Shown in pieces: positions 16,722 through 25,606 of a stretch of DNA of 64,000 bases. The notes beneath the pieces are model-generated. The model made no database searches. It saw only the letters and a program-made list of their open reading frames with translations, and was not told the DNA's origin. Source of the stretch: Acidobacteriota bacterium (GTDB lineage: Bacteria; Acidobacteriota; Terriglobia; Bryobacterales; Bryobacteraceae); the NCBI GenBank assembly GCA_026394055.1, contig JAPKYZ010000101.1:121559-185558 (forward strand), in the 5' to 3' direction. Position numbers and translations under genes: made by a program. Numbering within the stretch: position 1 is the first letter of the stretch; every line of letters begins with the position of its first letter.

Positions 16722-17960
16722 ATGGACGGCATCCTCTACCTCACCGAACTTGTGGGGCTCAAGGTCATGGACCTTCGAGGCCGGACGCTGGGCCGTGTCC
16801 GTGATGCGGCGGTAATTCCTCTCATCGATCCGGACCGGATCGACCGCTTTCTTGTTGGCGGTGGCCAAACCTGGCTGACGATTCGCCACGATCAAGTCCG
16901 CGAGATCTCCCTCAACGGTATTCAGCTGGCGGACGAACAGCTGACGCCTTACCACTCTGACGAGTACCTGCTCCGCGTCGTCCGCGACCTGCTGGACCAG
17001 CAGATCATCGATGCCCATGGCCGCAAGGTGGTCCGCGTCACCGATGTGACGTTCCGCATCCAGCGGCATGGCGCGGGCGAGATTCTCAAGATTGAAGATA
17101 TCGACATCGGCATCCGCAGCATTTTCCGGCGCCTGGCCCAGGGCGTGTTGCCGCCGCGGTGGGTGCGGCGCGTGCAGCGGCCGATTGCTCCGCATTCGAT
17201 CGATTGGAAGACGTGCAGCATTGTCGAAGCGGACCCGATGCGGCGGCTGCGGCTGAATCTGTCGAATCGCCTGCTGGAAGAAATGCACCCGGCCGATCTC
17301 GCGGACATTGTTGAAGAACTCGGCCCGGACGACCGCGAGGCAATCTTTTCTGATCTGAAGAGTGACATGGCGGCCGAGACGCTTTCCGAAATGGACCCGG
17401 ACATCCAGGCTTCGATCATGGAGTCGCTGGAAACCGAGAAGGCCGCCGACATTGTCGAGGAGATGTCGCCCGATCAGGCGGCGGACCTGCTGAGCGAGCT
17501 TGAAACCGAAACGGCCGGCGAGATTCTGGAAGAGATGGAAGATGAGCCGAAAAGCGACATCGAAGAGCTGCTCGAGTTTCGGGAAGATAGCGCCGGCGGC
17601 TTGATGAATACCGAGTATGTCGCCCTTCCGGCCACGGCCACGGTGGGCGATGCGCTGAAGGCGCTGCTCGACAATGAAGATATTCTCGAAACCCTGAATA
17701 CGCTGCTGCTGGTGGAGCCTGGCGACAAACTGGTGGCCTCGGTTCCGCTGGCGCGGCTGCTGCTACAGGACGCGAGTGTGCCGCTGCGCCAGTTGGCGTC
17801 GGAGCCGTTGATCAAGGCCAAGGTGCATGACCGCCAGCACCGCATCGCGGAGATGTTCGACAAGTACAACCTGCTCTGCCTGCCGGTGGTGGACAACGAC
17901 GGCGTGCTGAGCGGCATCATCACGGCGGACGACATTATTTCGCTGCTGAGGAACGAATGA
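16722..17960 (+). CDS. PRC-barrel / MgtE_N / CBS-pair protein (soluble Mg2+ sensor-like)
   Basis: A 412-aa cytoplasmic protein without membrane segments. PRC-barrel-like sequence runs over about residues 8-150 (LVGLKVMDLRGRTLGRVRDA and a second copy DAHGRKVVRVTDVTF). The MgtE N-terminal superhelix covers about 180-290 (LLEEMHPADLADIVEELGP, ETLSEMDPDIQASIMESL, IVEEMSPDQAADLLSEL). A CBS pair covers about 293-410 (GGLMNTEYVALPATATV ... VVDNDGVLSGIITADDI). In MgtE channels these two domains sense cytosolic Mg2+, but here the channel domain is missing. The stop overlaps the downstream carrier by 4 bp. It is most likely that carrier's regulatory subunit. Confidence 0.85.
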   Translation: MDGILYLTELVGLKVMDLRGRTLGRVRDAAVIPLIDPDRIDRFLVGGGQTWLTIRHDQVREISLNGIQLADEQLTPYHSDEYLLRVVRDLLDQQIIDAHGRKVVRVTDVTFRIQRHGAGEILKIEDIDIGIRSIFRRLAQGVLPPRWVRRVQRPIAPHSIDWKTCSIVEADPMRRLRLNLSNRLLEEMHPADLADIVEELGPDDREAIFSDLKSDMAAETLSEMDPDIQASIMESLETEKAADIVEEMSPDQAADLLSELETETAGEILEEMEDEPKSDIEELLEFREDSAGGLMNTEYVALPATATVGDALKALLDNEDILETLNTLLLVEPGDKLVASVPLARLLLQDASVPLRQLASEPLIKAKVHDRQHRIAEMFDKYNLLCLPVVDNDGVLSGIITADDIISLLRNE

Positions 17961-19210
17961 TTCGTCTCTTGCAGCGGTTCCGCTATCACATCCTGGTTTT
18001 CTTTTCGGTGATCGGGCCGGGCTTTATCACGGCGGTGGTCGACAACGATGCGGGCGGGATCTATACCTATTCGCAGGCGGGCGCCAAGTACGGCTATCTG
18101 CCGTTGTGGACGCTGCTGCCGATTACGCTGCTGCTGATCGTCACGCAAGAGATGTGTAGCCGCATGGGTGCGGTGACGGGCAAAGGCTTGTCGGACTTGA
18201 TCCGCGAAGAGTTCGGGTTGCGGACGACGTTCGCCATGATGGCGGCGCTGGTGGCGGCTAATCTCACCAACGTGATGGCGAACTTTGCGGGCATTGCCAG
18301 TTCGCTCGAACTGTTCAACATCAGCCGCTACATTTCCGTGCCGATCGGGGCGTTGATCGTGTGGCTGCTGGTGGTGAAGGGTACTTATGAGCGTGTGGAG
18401 AAGGTGTTTCTATTTGCCACGCTCGCCTATGTTGGCTATATCGTCTCCGGCATTCTGGTGAAGCCCGATTGGCGGGAGGCGGCGCTGTATAGTGTGCGTC
18501 CGGTGCTGATGCTGGAGCCGGGTTATCTGACCATGTTGATCGGCATGGTGGGAACGTCGGTGGCTCCGTGGATGCAGTTCTATCTGCAGGCGGCGATTGT
18601 CGAGAAGGGCATTAGCGCGAAGGACTATAAGGAGTCCCGCGTCGAGGTGATTGTGGGCTGCGTGGTGATGACGGTGATCGCCTTCTTCATCATCGTCGCC
18701 TGCGCGGGCGCCATCTGGTCCAATGGGCCGCGCGATATCAAGGACGCGGCCGACGCGGCCGTGGGGTTGAAGCCATTTGGGCCGTACGCGTTTCTGCTGT
18801 TTGCGGCCGGTCTGTTTAATGCGTCGTTGTTTGCCGCCTGCATTCTGCCGCTCTCCACGTCGTACACGGTTTGTGAGGGTTTGGGCTTTGAGTCAGGCGT
18901 CAATCGTACTTTTAGCGAGGCGCCGATTTTCTACGGCTTGTTCACTTTTCTGATTACAGCGGGCGCGGGCGTCATTTTGTTGCCGGGTTTTCCGCTGGTG
19001 AAGATGATCCTGCTAAGCCAGGTGCTGAACGGCGTGCTGCTGCCATTCGTGCTAATCTTCATGATTCTGCTGGTCAATAAGCCGCGGTTGATGAAGGAGT
19101 GGACCAACTCGCACGGGTACAACCTGGTGGCTTGGGTGGCGGTGGCGGTGATGATCGGTTTGACGCTGGCATTGGTGGGGATCACGGTAAAGGATCTGCT
19201 CCAAATTTAA
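17957..19210 (+). CDS. Nramp-related metal transporter with magnesium-type binding site
   Basis: A 417-aa membrane protein with about 11 transmembrane helices of the Nramp/SLC11 family. In TM1 the canonical DPGN is D31-A-G-G34 (in VVDNDAGGIY). In TM6 the usual MPH is A203-P-W (SVAPWMQFYL). Loss of the metal-selecting Asn and Met while Asp is kept is the pattern described for Nramp-related Mg2+ transporters (NRMTs). It overlaps the PRC-MgtE_N-CBS gene by 4 bp (ATGA), which supports Mg2+ as substrate. The family is certain; substrate choice is inferred from the two motif changes and the partner. Confidence 0.87.
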   Translation: MIRLLQRFRYHILVFFSVIGPGFITAVVDNDAGGIYTYSQAGAKYGYLPLWTLLPITLLLIVTQEMCSRMGAVTGKGLSDLIREEFGLRTTFAMMAALVAANLTNVMANFAGIASSLELFNISRYISVPIGALIVWLLVVKGTYERVEKVFLFATLAYVGYIVSGILVKPDWREAALYSVRPVLMLEPGYLTMLIGMVGTSVAPWMQFYLQAAIVEKGISAKDYKESRVEVIVGCVVMTVIAFFIIVACAGAIWSNGPRDIKDAADAAVGLKPFGPYAFLLFAAGLFNASLFAACILPLSTSYTVCEGLGFESGVNRTFSEAPIFYGLFTFLITAGAGVILLPGFPLVKMILLSQVLNGVLLPFVLIFMILLVNKPRLMKEWTNSHGYNLVAWVAVAVMIGLTLALVGITVKDLLQI

Positions 19211-19256
19211 GAGTGCCCGGTGCATATGAGCTCAATGCGTATAGAATCGAGACTGG

Positions 19257-19988
19257 ATGCTTGAAGTTTGCGGCCTTACCGATCCGGGATGCGTACGCGC
19301 CAACAACGAAGACTATTTTCTGGTTGAACCGGAATTAGGCCTTTTTCTGGTGGCTGACGGTATGGGCGGAGCCCAGGCCGGGGAGCACGCCTCGCGGATG
19401 GCGTCCGATTTTGTGCGGGACAAGGTTCGCCTTTCACCTGTGCGCAGCAGCGAATTGCTGGTGCAGGCGATTCAGGAAGCCAATCAGGCCGTGATGCAGG
19501 CGGCGGCGAAGAACCCCCAGCTGGAAGGCATGGGGACGACGCTGGTGGCGGTCTGGGAAGCGGCGCCCAACGACGGCGCAGAACCAGAGCTGCTGGTGGC
19601 CAGCGTCGGCGACAGCCGCGCCTACGTTTGTGACGACCGGGGATTGCGCGAAGTCACCGACGATCAGACCTGGGTAAACGAGATCGGCCGCCGTCTGGGC
19701 ATCGACGACGCCACCCTGAAAGTCCACCCCATGCGCCATGTATTGACGATGGCGATCGGGGTCAGCCAGCCCTTGCGCGTCAACACCTACCGCATCTCGT
19801 TGCGCCCGGGCATCCAGGTGCTGCTATGCAGTGACGGATTGCACGGCGTGATCCCGGCCTCCATCATCTCGGAAGGGATGATGAACAACGCCCGGAGCCT
19901 GGAAGAGAAGTGCAAGTTTCTGGTGGACGCCGCCCGCTCAGCCGGTGGTCCGGACAACATCACCACGGTGATCGTTCGCGCCAGCTAG
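19257..19988 (+). CDS. PP2C-family serine/threonine phosphatase
   Basis: A 243-aa soluble phosphatase of the bacterial Stp/PrpC type. Metal-binding motifs in order: TDPGCVRANNEDYF near residue 8, LFLVADGMGGAQAGEHAS near 29, LLVASVGDSRAYV near 107, VLLCSDGLHGV near 180, and the C-terminal GGPDNITTVIV. It removes phosphate from Ser/Thr, normally opposing a Hanks-type kinase; one such kinase lies at 27.9-30.7 kb. It is preceded by a 46-bp spacer after the Nramp gene. Confidence 0.95.
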   Translation: MLEVCGLTDPGCVRANNEDYFLVEPELGLFLVADGMGGAQAGEHASRMASDFVRDKVRLSPVRSSELLVQAIQEANQAVMQAAAKNPQLEGMGTTLVAVWEAAPNDGAEPELLVASVGDSRAYVCDDRGLREVTDDQTWVNEIGRRLGIDDATLKVHPMRHVLTMAIGVSQPLRVNTYRISLRPGIQVLLCSDGLHGVIPASIISEGMMNNARSLEEKCKFLVDAARSAGGPDNITTVIVRAS

Positions 19989-20003
19989 GGTTGCCGGCGA
20001 AGA

Positions 20004-20040
20004 GGTTCCCGCGAAGGCGCTAATCCGCAAAGAGCTTCCA
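20004..20040. repeat. 'CGCAAAGACGC' family repeat copy 2 (single arm)
   Basis: GGTTCCCGCGAAGGCGCTAA and the following TCCGCAAAGAGC match the left arm at about 11374-11410 at most positions, but without the second arm. A separate 7-bp hairpin (TTCGGGC at 20042 with GCCCGAA at 20060) follows and may terminate the phosphatase transcript before tRNA-Ala. Confidence 0.55.
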
Positions 20041-20116
20041 TTTCGGGCTTGGCCTGCCCGCCCGAAGTGACTGAAGGGAAGCGGTGATGGTAAACTGTTG
20101 AAGTAGTAGTTTCAGT

Positions 20117-20192
20117 GGGCGGCTAGCTCAGTTGGGAGAGCACCACGTTCGCAACGTGGGGGTCGTGGGTTCGAATCCCATGCCGTCCACCA
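20117..20192 (+). tRNA. tRNA-Ala (anticodon CGC)
   Basis: A full 76-nt cloverleaf with encoded CCA. The acceptor stem GGGCGGC pairs with GCCGTCC and includes the G3-U70 wobble, the alanine identity element. The anticodon arm is CCACG-TTCGCAA-CGTGG, giving anticodon CGC, and the T-loop is TTCGAAT. It reads GCG codons. Confidence 0.97.
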
Positions 20193-20241
20193 ATTCCCTC
20201 CTTCTTCCCCCTCAGCCTTCGTTCCTCGTTCCCAATTCTGT

Positions 20242-21513
20242 ATGATGGCCGTCGTGTCTACTGTTACGTTGCGTGCCACCCGGCCATTGCTGGGGCTACT
20301 TGTGGGAGCTTCTCTTGCCGCTGGGGCGGACTATTTTCCGCCGCCGGATTCGGCGGGGGGCTGGCGGACGCTGAAGGACCCGGCGCAGATCCAGGCCACC
20401 GCGGGGATCGATGTGAAGAAGCTGGATGAGGCGTTTGACTATATCCAGCAGACCACTCCGCATGGCGGGCTGCTCGTCGTGCGGCACGGGCATCTGATCT
20501 ATGAGCGGTACTTCGGCCGGGGCCATCGGGAGGCGCTGCCGGAGCTTGCCTCCTGCGGCAAGGCGTTCACCAGTGTCGCGGTGGGCATCATGTTGCGGGA
20601 GAAGGCGGCACAGTTTCCCGATGGGCTGGACCAGAAGGTGTTCACCGCGAAGTACCTGCCCGACACGCTGCCGCTCGATGACCCGCGCAAGGCGCAGATC
20701 TCACTGGGGCAACTGCTCGCCATGTCCGCCGGTGTTCGGGGCACCAATCCGGTCTACGTGAAAGGCGCGAAGCAGGCCTGGGAGAACCCCACCGAAGACA
20801 ACGGCCCGTACTCGACCACCGATGGCTTTGCCGCTAAGCAGACACTGTGGTGCGCTCCCGGAGATTGCTACTCCTATGCCACTTCATCCAGCCACCTGCC
20901 CGCCATGATCGTGCGGAAGATCACCGGCATGGAGATGGAAGAGTACATGCGCCAGAAGTTGACCAAGCCGCTGGGCTTCGGCACCTGGGGCTACGCGATG
21001 TACCGGCCTAAGCTGAAGAGCGGCATCGATGGAGATGGCCGGATGTTCCACACCCCCGGTGGGGGCTCGATCGCGGTGCGGTCGACCGACATGCTGCGCT
21101 TTGGCTACCTGATGCTGCATGAGGGGCGCTGGGGCAAGGAGCAGATTGTGACACCGGAGTTCGCGCGCATGTGCGGCCGGATGGTGAAGTACAACCCGCA
21201 CTTTACGCACAGCTTCAACTTCAACGTCAACGAAGATAAGCATCTGGATGGCGTGCCGGGCGATGCATTCTGGAAGGGCGGCTCGGGTGGCTATGCGATC
21301 TACGTGGTGCCGTCGCTGGATCTCGTGATCTGGAAGCTGGGCGGCACCGAAAGCCAGTATGACCCGGCGCTGACGCGGCTGCCGGTGAAGTACACCTATG
21401 ATGGCTCGCGTGACAACTGGAAGCCCGGTGATCCCAAAGTGATTGGCGATTCCACCGGCAAGACGCTGCAGATGGTGGTGGCCGCGGTGGTGGATGCGCC
21501 GCGGGCGAAGTAG
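20242..21513 (+). CDS. Serine hydrolase, beta-lactamase class C family
   Basis: A 423-aa exported protein with an N-terminal hydrophobic signal (PLLGLLVGASLAAGA). It belongs to the penicillin-binding/beta-lactamase fold family: the nucleophile motif S104-C-G-K107 (S-x-x-K), a YSYATSSSHL segment in place of the usual Y-x-N, and a late HTPGGGS stretch. Such proteins act as esterases, D-aminopeptidases or amide hydrolases more often than as true beta-lactamases. It is monocistronic after tRNA-Ala. The substrate is unknown. Confidence 0.87.
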   Translation: MMAVVSTVTLRATRPLLGLLVGASLAAGADYFPPPDSAGGWRTLKDPAQIQATAGIDVKKLDEAFDYIQQTTPHGGLLVVRHGHLIYERYFGRGHREALPELASCGKAFTSVAVGIMLREKAAQFPDGLDQKVFTAKYLPDTLPLDDPRKAQISLGQLLAMSAGVRGTNPVYVKGAKQAWENPTEDNGPYSTTDGFAAKQTLWCAPGDCYSYATSSSHLPAMIVRKITGMEMEEYMRQKLTKPLGFGTWGYAMYRPKLKSGIDGDGRMFHTPGGGSIAVRSTDMLRFGYLMLHEGRWGKEQIVTPEFARMCGRMVKYNPHFTHSFNFNVNEDKHLDGVPGDAFWKGGSGGYAIYVVPSLDLVIWKLGGTESQYDPALTRLPVKYTYDGSRDNWKPGDPKVIGDSTGKTLQMVVAAVVDAPRAK

Positions 21514-21536
21514 CTGCTGGCGCGCGGCAGTTGCTG

Positions 21537-22412
21537 TTAGTCTTTTTCGGCCGCGAGTAAGGCTCGCGCGGCCTCACGCTGCTTGCGTTGGGCGGGGTCT
21601 GCCTTGGGGTAGCGCAGGTCGAGCGATTCGAGCGCATCGTTGATCGCTTCTGAAACCACCAGCCGGGTGAACCACTTCTTGTCGGCAGGCACCACATACC
21701 AGGGCGCCTCCGGCGAGGAGGTGTGCCGGATCATTTGCTCATAAGCGTGCATGTAGGCGTCCCACTGCTGGCGGACGCCGACGTCGGCGGCGGAGAACTT
21801 CCAGTACTTCTCGGGCTGCTCCAGCCGGTCGAGAAACCGCTTCCGCTGCTCCTCGCGCGAGACATTCAAAAAGAACTTCCGGATCACGGTGCCGTTGCGC
21901 GTCAAGTGCCGCTCGTAGGCGTTGATGTCCTCAAAGCGCTGCTTCCAGATGTCGCCCTTCACCGGAGGCAGCCGTTGCGCGCGCAATAGGTCGGGGTTCA
22001 CGCGGACGGCCAGCACTTCTTCGTAGTAGGACCGGTTGAAGATGCCGATGCGCCCGCGCTCCGGGAGACACAAGGTGGTCCGCCAGAGATAGTCGTGGTC
22101 GAGTTCCACCGGCGAAGGGGCCTTGAAGGCGTAGACCTGGCAGCCCAGCGGATTGATGCCCGACAGCACGTGCTTGATGACACTGTCCTTGCCGGCCGCA
22201 TCCATGGCCTGGAAGATCAGCAGCACCGCCCAACGATCATCGGCGTAGAGCTTGTCCTGCAACTGTGCCAAGCGAGTGACACCCGCCTGGAGCGCATCGG
22301 CCGCATTCTCTTTTGAGGCCAGGCCGGGGCTGGCGGCGGGGTCGTAGTTCTTCAAGCGGAAGCGCTTCCCGTTGTCTACCCGGAAGGGTGCCGCAATGCT
22401 CTTGGTGGCCAT
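21537..22412 (-). CDS. ppk2: Polyphosphate kinase 2 family protein
   Basis: A 291-aa enzyme of the PPK2 family. Walker A is AMDAAGKDS near residue 70, the Walker B-type motif is FNRSYYEEVL, and the lid region contains KFFLNVSREEQRKRFLDR. It transfers phosphate between polyphosphate and nucleotides in the cytoplasm. The ATG at 22412 (MATKSIAAPF) is chosen; the longer open frame would run into the divergent tRNA-Pro region. The class (AMP, ADP or nucleoside phosphorylating) cannot be fixed by eye. Confidence 0.94.
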   Translation of the reverse strand: MATKSIAAPFRVDNGKRFRLKNYDPAASPGLASKENAADALQAGVTRLAQLQDKLYADDRWAVLLIFQAMDAAGKDSVIKHVLSGINPLGCQVYAFKAPSPVELDHDYLWRTTLCLPERGRIGIFNRSYYEEVLAVRVNPDLLRAQRLPPVKGDIWKQRFEDINAYERHLTRNGTVIRKFFLNVSREEQRKRFLDRLEQPEKYWKFSAADVGVRQQWDAYMHAYEQMIRHTSSPEAPWYVVPADKKWFTRLVVSEAINDALESLDLRYPKADPAQRKQREAARALLAAEKD

Positions 22413-22512
22413 GATGCTCCCGGGCCGGGGTGCAATGTTGACTAAACCGAAGGAACGCGGAGGGCACCCGGCCGTTCGCATGATCTCATGCGCGACGCGG
22501 TGTGGGAAGGAA

Positions 22513-22589
22513 TGGTCGGGGCGGCCGGATTCGAACCAGCGACCTTCTGCTCCCAAAGCAGACGCGATACCGGGCTACGCTACGCCCCG
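22513..22589 (-). tRNA. tRNA-Pro (anticodon UGG)
   Basis: A 77-nt cloverleaf on the minus strand with encoded CCA. The acceptor CGGGGCG pairs with CGCCCCG. The anticodon stem TCTGC-GCAGA encloses loop TTTGGGA, giving anticodon TGG, and the T-loop is TTCGAAT. It lies about 100 bp upstream of ppk2 on the same strand. Confidence 0.97.
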
Positions 22590-22645
22590 ACTTCTCTCCC
22601 ATTGTAAGCCCTACCGGTGCCCGGCCGGGCGCGGCTTACCGCCAT

Positions 22646-23839
22646 TTATGTTTGGGCAGAGATTGTCTGGCCTTCCCACTTAGCAATCACCACGGGCCCG
22701 ACGGCATTGCTGAGGACGTTGACGCTGGTGCGTACCGGGTCGATCAGGGCGTCGACACCCAGCAACATCGCCAAGCCCTCCATGGGCAGCCCGAAGCTGG
22801 CGAACAGCGCCGTCAGCACCACAAAGTTGGCGCGTGGGACGCCGGCCACGCCTTTGCTGGTGAGCTTGAGGGTTACTAGAATCATCAATTGCTGGGTGAC
22901 GCTGAGCTCGATTTGGGCTGCCTGGGCCACAAAGAATGCGGCCATCGCCAAGTGCACGGTGGACCCGCCCAGGTTGAAGCTCAACCCCAAGGGCATGGCG
23001 ATGCCGAGCACGGCCCGCGGCACGCCATAGCGTTCCAGGTTGCGCAGGGCGGGCGGCAGGGCGGCGGCGCTGGAGGTGGTGCCGAAAGCGACCAGCAAGG
23101 GTTCCCGGATGGCCTCCCAGAAGCTCCCGAACGGCGCCCGGGTCAGCCGGAGTGCGGCCATCAGAAACAGAGCATAGAGCAGCTGGGCGGCCCAGGCCAC
23201 CGCCACAAACCTTCCCAGGCTGGACAACACGCCCAGGCCGTTCTCGCCGATGGTGGCGGCCATAGCGGCAAAGACGCCGGCCGGGGCTAGATACATCACG
23301 TAGCTGGTGTACTGGAACGCAACGCTCCGCAGGGCATCGCAGAAATCAATCACCGAAGCCGCCCGTTTCCCGACGGCAGCGGCGGCGGCACCGAACAGGA
23401 GGCAGAAGATGACGATCTGCAGGACGTCACCACGGGCCAGCGCATCGAGCAGACTGGAGGGAACCAGGTTCTCGACGATTCTCTGGAAGTTCGGCGGCAC
23501 CAGCGGGGCGGCCGTTTCACTGCCCATGGTCATGCCGGTGCCGGGCTGCAGCCAAGCAATCGCGGCCCAGCCTAGCAGCAGGGCGATGGTGGTGACGGCC
23601 TCAAAGTAGACGACGCACTTCAGGCCGATGCGGCCCATTGCGCGTAGACCGCCGGTGCCCGCCATGCTGACCACCAGCACGCCCACCAGCAGCGGCGCAA
23701 TGATCGAGCGGATCAGCCGCAGAAAGATGTTCGCGACGGGCGCGAGCTGCCGGGCGAACTCTGGCGCCCACACCCCCACGGCGATCCCAGCCGCCATGGC
23801 GATCAAGACGGCCTGAGTTGAAGAAATGCGGACGCGCAA
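22646..23839 (-). CDS. Dicarboxylate/amino acid:cation symporter (DAACS family)
   Basis: A 397-aa inner-membrane transporter of the GltP/DctA type with about eight helices and two re-entrant loops. Family motifs are present: the serine-rich hairpin TTSSAAALP near residue 262, NLGGSTVH, the second hairpin around KGVAGVPRANFVV, and GVDALIDPVRTSVNVLSNAVG with conserved Asp and Asn. It carries glutamate, aspartate or C4-dicarboxylates in symport with Na+ or H+. Lone gene. Substrate preference is not resolved. Confidence 0.94.
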   Translation of the reverse strand: MRVRISSTQAVLIAMAAGIAVGVWAPEFARQLAPVANIFLRLIRSIIAPLLVGVLVVSMAGTGGLRAMGRIGLKCVVYFEAVTTIALLLGWAAIAWLQPGTGMTMGSETAAPLVPPNFQRIVENLVPSSLLDALARGDVLQIVIFCLLFGAAAAAVGKRAASVIDFCDALRSVAFQYTSYVMYLAPAGVFAAMAATIGENGLGVLSSLGRFVAVAWAAQLLYALFLMAALRLTRAPFGSFWEAIREPLLVAFGTTSSAAALPPALRNLERYGVPRAVLGIAMPLGLSFNLGGSTVHLAMAAFFVAQAAQIELSVTQQLMILVTLKLTSKGVAGVPRANFVVLTALFASFGLPMEGLAMLLGVDALIDPVRTSVNVLSNAVGPVVIAKWEGQTISAQT

Positions 23840-23863
23840 GCTGACCAGTGTAGCCGACCGCGG

Positions 23864-24844
23864 CTAGGGCAGTGTCAGGGGCTTGTGCGGCTCCACTGCG
23901 TTCTTGACGGGCTTCACCGTCCGCAAGAAGGCGTAGAGTGCTTTCAGGTCTTGATCGGTTAGGCGCGAAAGGTTGGTCCACGGCATCAGCGTGAAATTGG
24001 CCTGGGTGGCCTGGGCTGCGGTTTCCGGCGTGTGGCCGGAGTAGCCGCGGAACTTGTCGATGAACCGTTGCTCCGACCAGCTGCCGAGACCGGTTTCCAC
24101 CTCCGGCGTGATGTTGGCGCTCAAGACCGTGAACTGCCCGACGTGAAACACAAACCCGCCCGCCAACAGCATGCCCTCTTTCGGGGTGCCTCTTTCCTGC
24201 TGGGTGTGGCAATCGCGGCAGCCGCCCAGGTTCACCAGATACTCGCCGTACTTGGCCGGATTGCTGGTCTGGGGCGCCGCGACGGGCACGGTGACGGGTT
24301 GCGGAGCATCCTTGATGAACAGGTTCACCGGGAAGTTGAGCTTGGTGCGCGCCACGGCGTGGTTCACCGGGGGAAGGGCGTTCAAGTAAACGACCAGTGA
24401 CTGCACGTCTTCATCACTCATGTGGCGGTAGCCCTTGTAGGGCATAAACGGGAACAGAGCGCGGCCGTCTTTGGAGACGCCTTCGCGGATGGCGCGGATC
24501 TTTTCGCCGTCGGTCCAGGTGCCGATGCCGGTGGTGGGATCCGGCGTAATGTTGGGGGCGACGATGTCGCCGGGTAGACCCAGTTCCTTGGGGAAGGCGA
24601 CGCCCGCTCCGTTGCGGCCCGCGATGACGGGCGCGCCGGCTTTGGTCCAGTCGCGCTCAGAATGGCATCCGGCGCAATCGGCCAGATTCCCAAAAATGTA
24701 GCGGCCCCGCTCCAGGCGAGCGGCGGTGGCTTCAATGCGGATGGTGGACGGCGGCGCGCTGTTCGGGGACTTCAACGTCAAGTAAGTTAGGCCCGCAGCG
24801 GCGAGCGCGGCCAAGCCGAGGATCAGGTAAGCAAGCTTTTTCAT
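23864..24844 (-). CDS. Diheme cytochrome c, membrane-anchored
   Basis: A 326-aa protein with an N-terminal signal/anchor (KLAYLILGLAALAAAGLTYL). It contains two cytochrome c domains, each with one CxxCH: CAGCH near residue 57 and CRDCH near 206, with likely axial Met later in each domain (for example in FPFMPY and FTLMPW). It resembles the diheme cytochromes that accompany alcohol or gluconate dehydrogenases, but no such dehydrogenase is adjacent. The ATG at 24844 is used; an upstream ATG in frame adds 16 unlikely residues. Confidence 0.92.
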   Translation of the reverse strand: MKKLAYLILGLAALAAAGLTYLTLKSPNSAPPSTIRIEATAARLERGRYIFGNLADCAGCHSERDWTKAGAPVIAGRNGAGVAFPKELGLPGDIVAPNITPDPTTGIGTWTDGEKIRAIREGVSKDGRALFPFMPYKGYRHMSDEDVQSLVVYLNALPPVNHAVARTKLNFPVNLFIKDAPQPVTVPVAAPQTSNPAKYGEYLVNLGGCRDCHTQQERGTPKEGMLLAGGFVFHVGQFTVLSANITPEVETGLGSWSEQRFIDKFRGYSGHTPETAAQATQANFTLMPWTNLSRLTDQDLKALYAFLRTVKPVKNAVEPHKPLTLP

Positions 24845-25164
24845 CTGGAGGGGAAACGCAATTCTAGCGCGGAAAGATCGCAAAAGTTGCATTCTTTGAG
24901 GGCTGCCCGCCCGGGGCTCGTGCCGGCCCGTCCGCGGTGGTATAAATCATGCTGGGGATCGGCGAACAAATCCTCTGGAAATGGGAGTGATTTGTGCGCC
25001 ATTATTTGTAGAAGTGATCCCGGTCTGGCGCCTGGCGCGGCGGACGGCACGAATGGGTGGCGGTTGTAGGGGATGGCAGGAAAGATCGGTGCGCGGGACT
25101 GATCGCGGGTGATATTGGCGTTCGGCCACCAGGAAAGCTCTTTCGATTGGGGGAGGTAGTTCTC
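24845..25164. other. Divergent intergenic region, cytochrome c / STAS
   Basis: A 320-bp spacer between divergently read genes, presumably holding both promoters. I see no clear sigma-70 pair or hairpin. A reading frame continuous with the STAS gene extends back to 25057, but the strong ribosome binding site at about 25151 argues that it is untranslated. Confidence 0.5.
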
Positions 25165-25542
25165 TTGAGACATGTAGCAGGCATTGCCGTAATCGACATT
25201 GTGGGTGACACCGTGCTGGGACCCGCCAGTGAGGCGATGCGCCGCACGTTGGTGGATGCGTTTGAGGGTGGCAATCATAACCTGGTCGTCAATTTTTCTC
25301 CCGCCGGACGCATCGATTCGGCCGGTATTGGCGAACTGATTAATGCCTATTCCACGATCACGCGAAAAGGCGGCGCGGTAAAGCTGGTGATGCCGCCCAA
25401 GGGACTGGTCCACAAGGCGCTGAAGCTGACCGGACTCACCCAGCTGTTTGATATCGCCCCGGATGAAGATGCGGCGCTGAACGGCTTCTCCCCGCAAACG
25501 GCGGCTCAGAACAAGGCCAAGATCGAACAGTTTCTCGGTTAG
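25165..25542 (+). CDS. STAS-domain anti-sigma factor antagonist-like protein
   Basis: A 125-aa single STAS domain protein. The start is judged to be TTG at 25165, because GGGAGG sits 8 nt upstream and the domain begins right after (MRHVAGIAVIDIVGDT). The SpoIIAA-type motif GRIDSAGIGELINAY carries the conserved phosphorylatable Ser (D-S-A-G). The final KLTGLTQLFDIAPDEDAAL is typical of the C-terminal helix. It would bind an anti-sigma kinase in a partner-switch. No RsbW-like kinase is encoded nearby, so the partner is elsewhere. Confidence 0.87.
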   Translation: MRHVAGIAVIDIVGDTVLGPASEAMRRTLVDAFEGGNHNLVVNFSPAGRIDSAGIGELINAYSTITRKGGAVKLVMPPKGLVHKALKLTGLTQLFDIAPDEDAALNGFSPQTAAQNKAKIEQFLG

Positions 25543-25606
25543 TCCGGATCCCAAGACCCACCAGGCTGAGACGTTGCCGCCGCCCCAGCCCTGTGGGTGT
25601 GGCAAT

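Noticed and set aside
22413..22556. Extended N-terminus of PPK2
   Set aside because: It would overlap the tRNA-Pro gene; the ATG at 22412 gives the normal family length.
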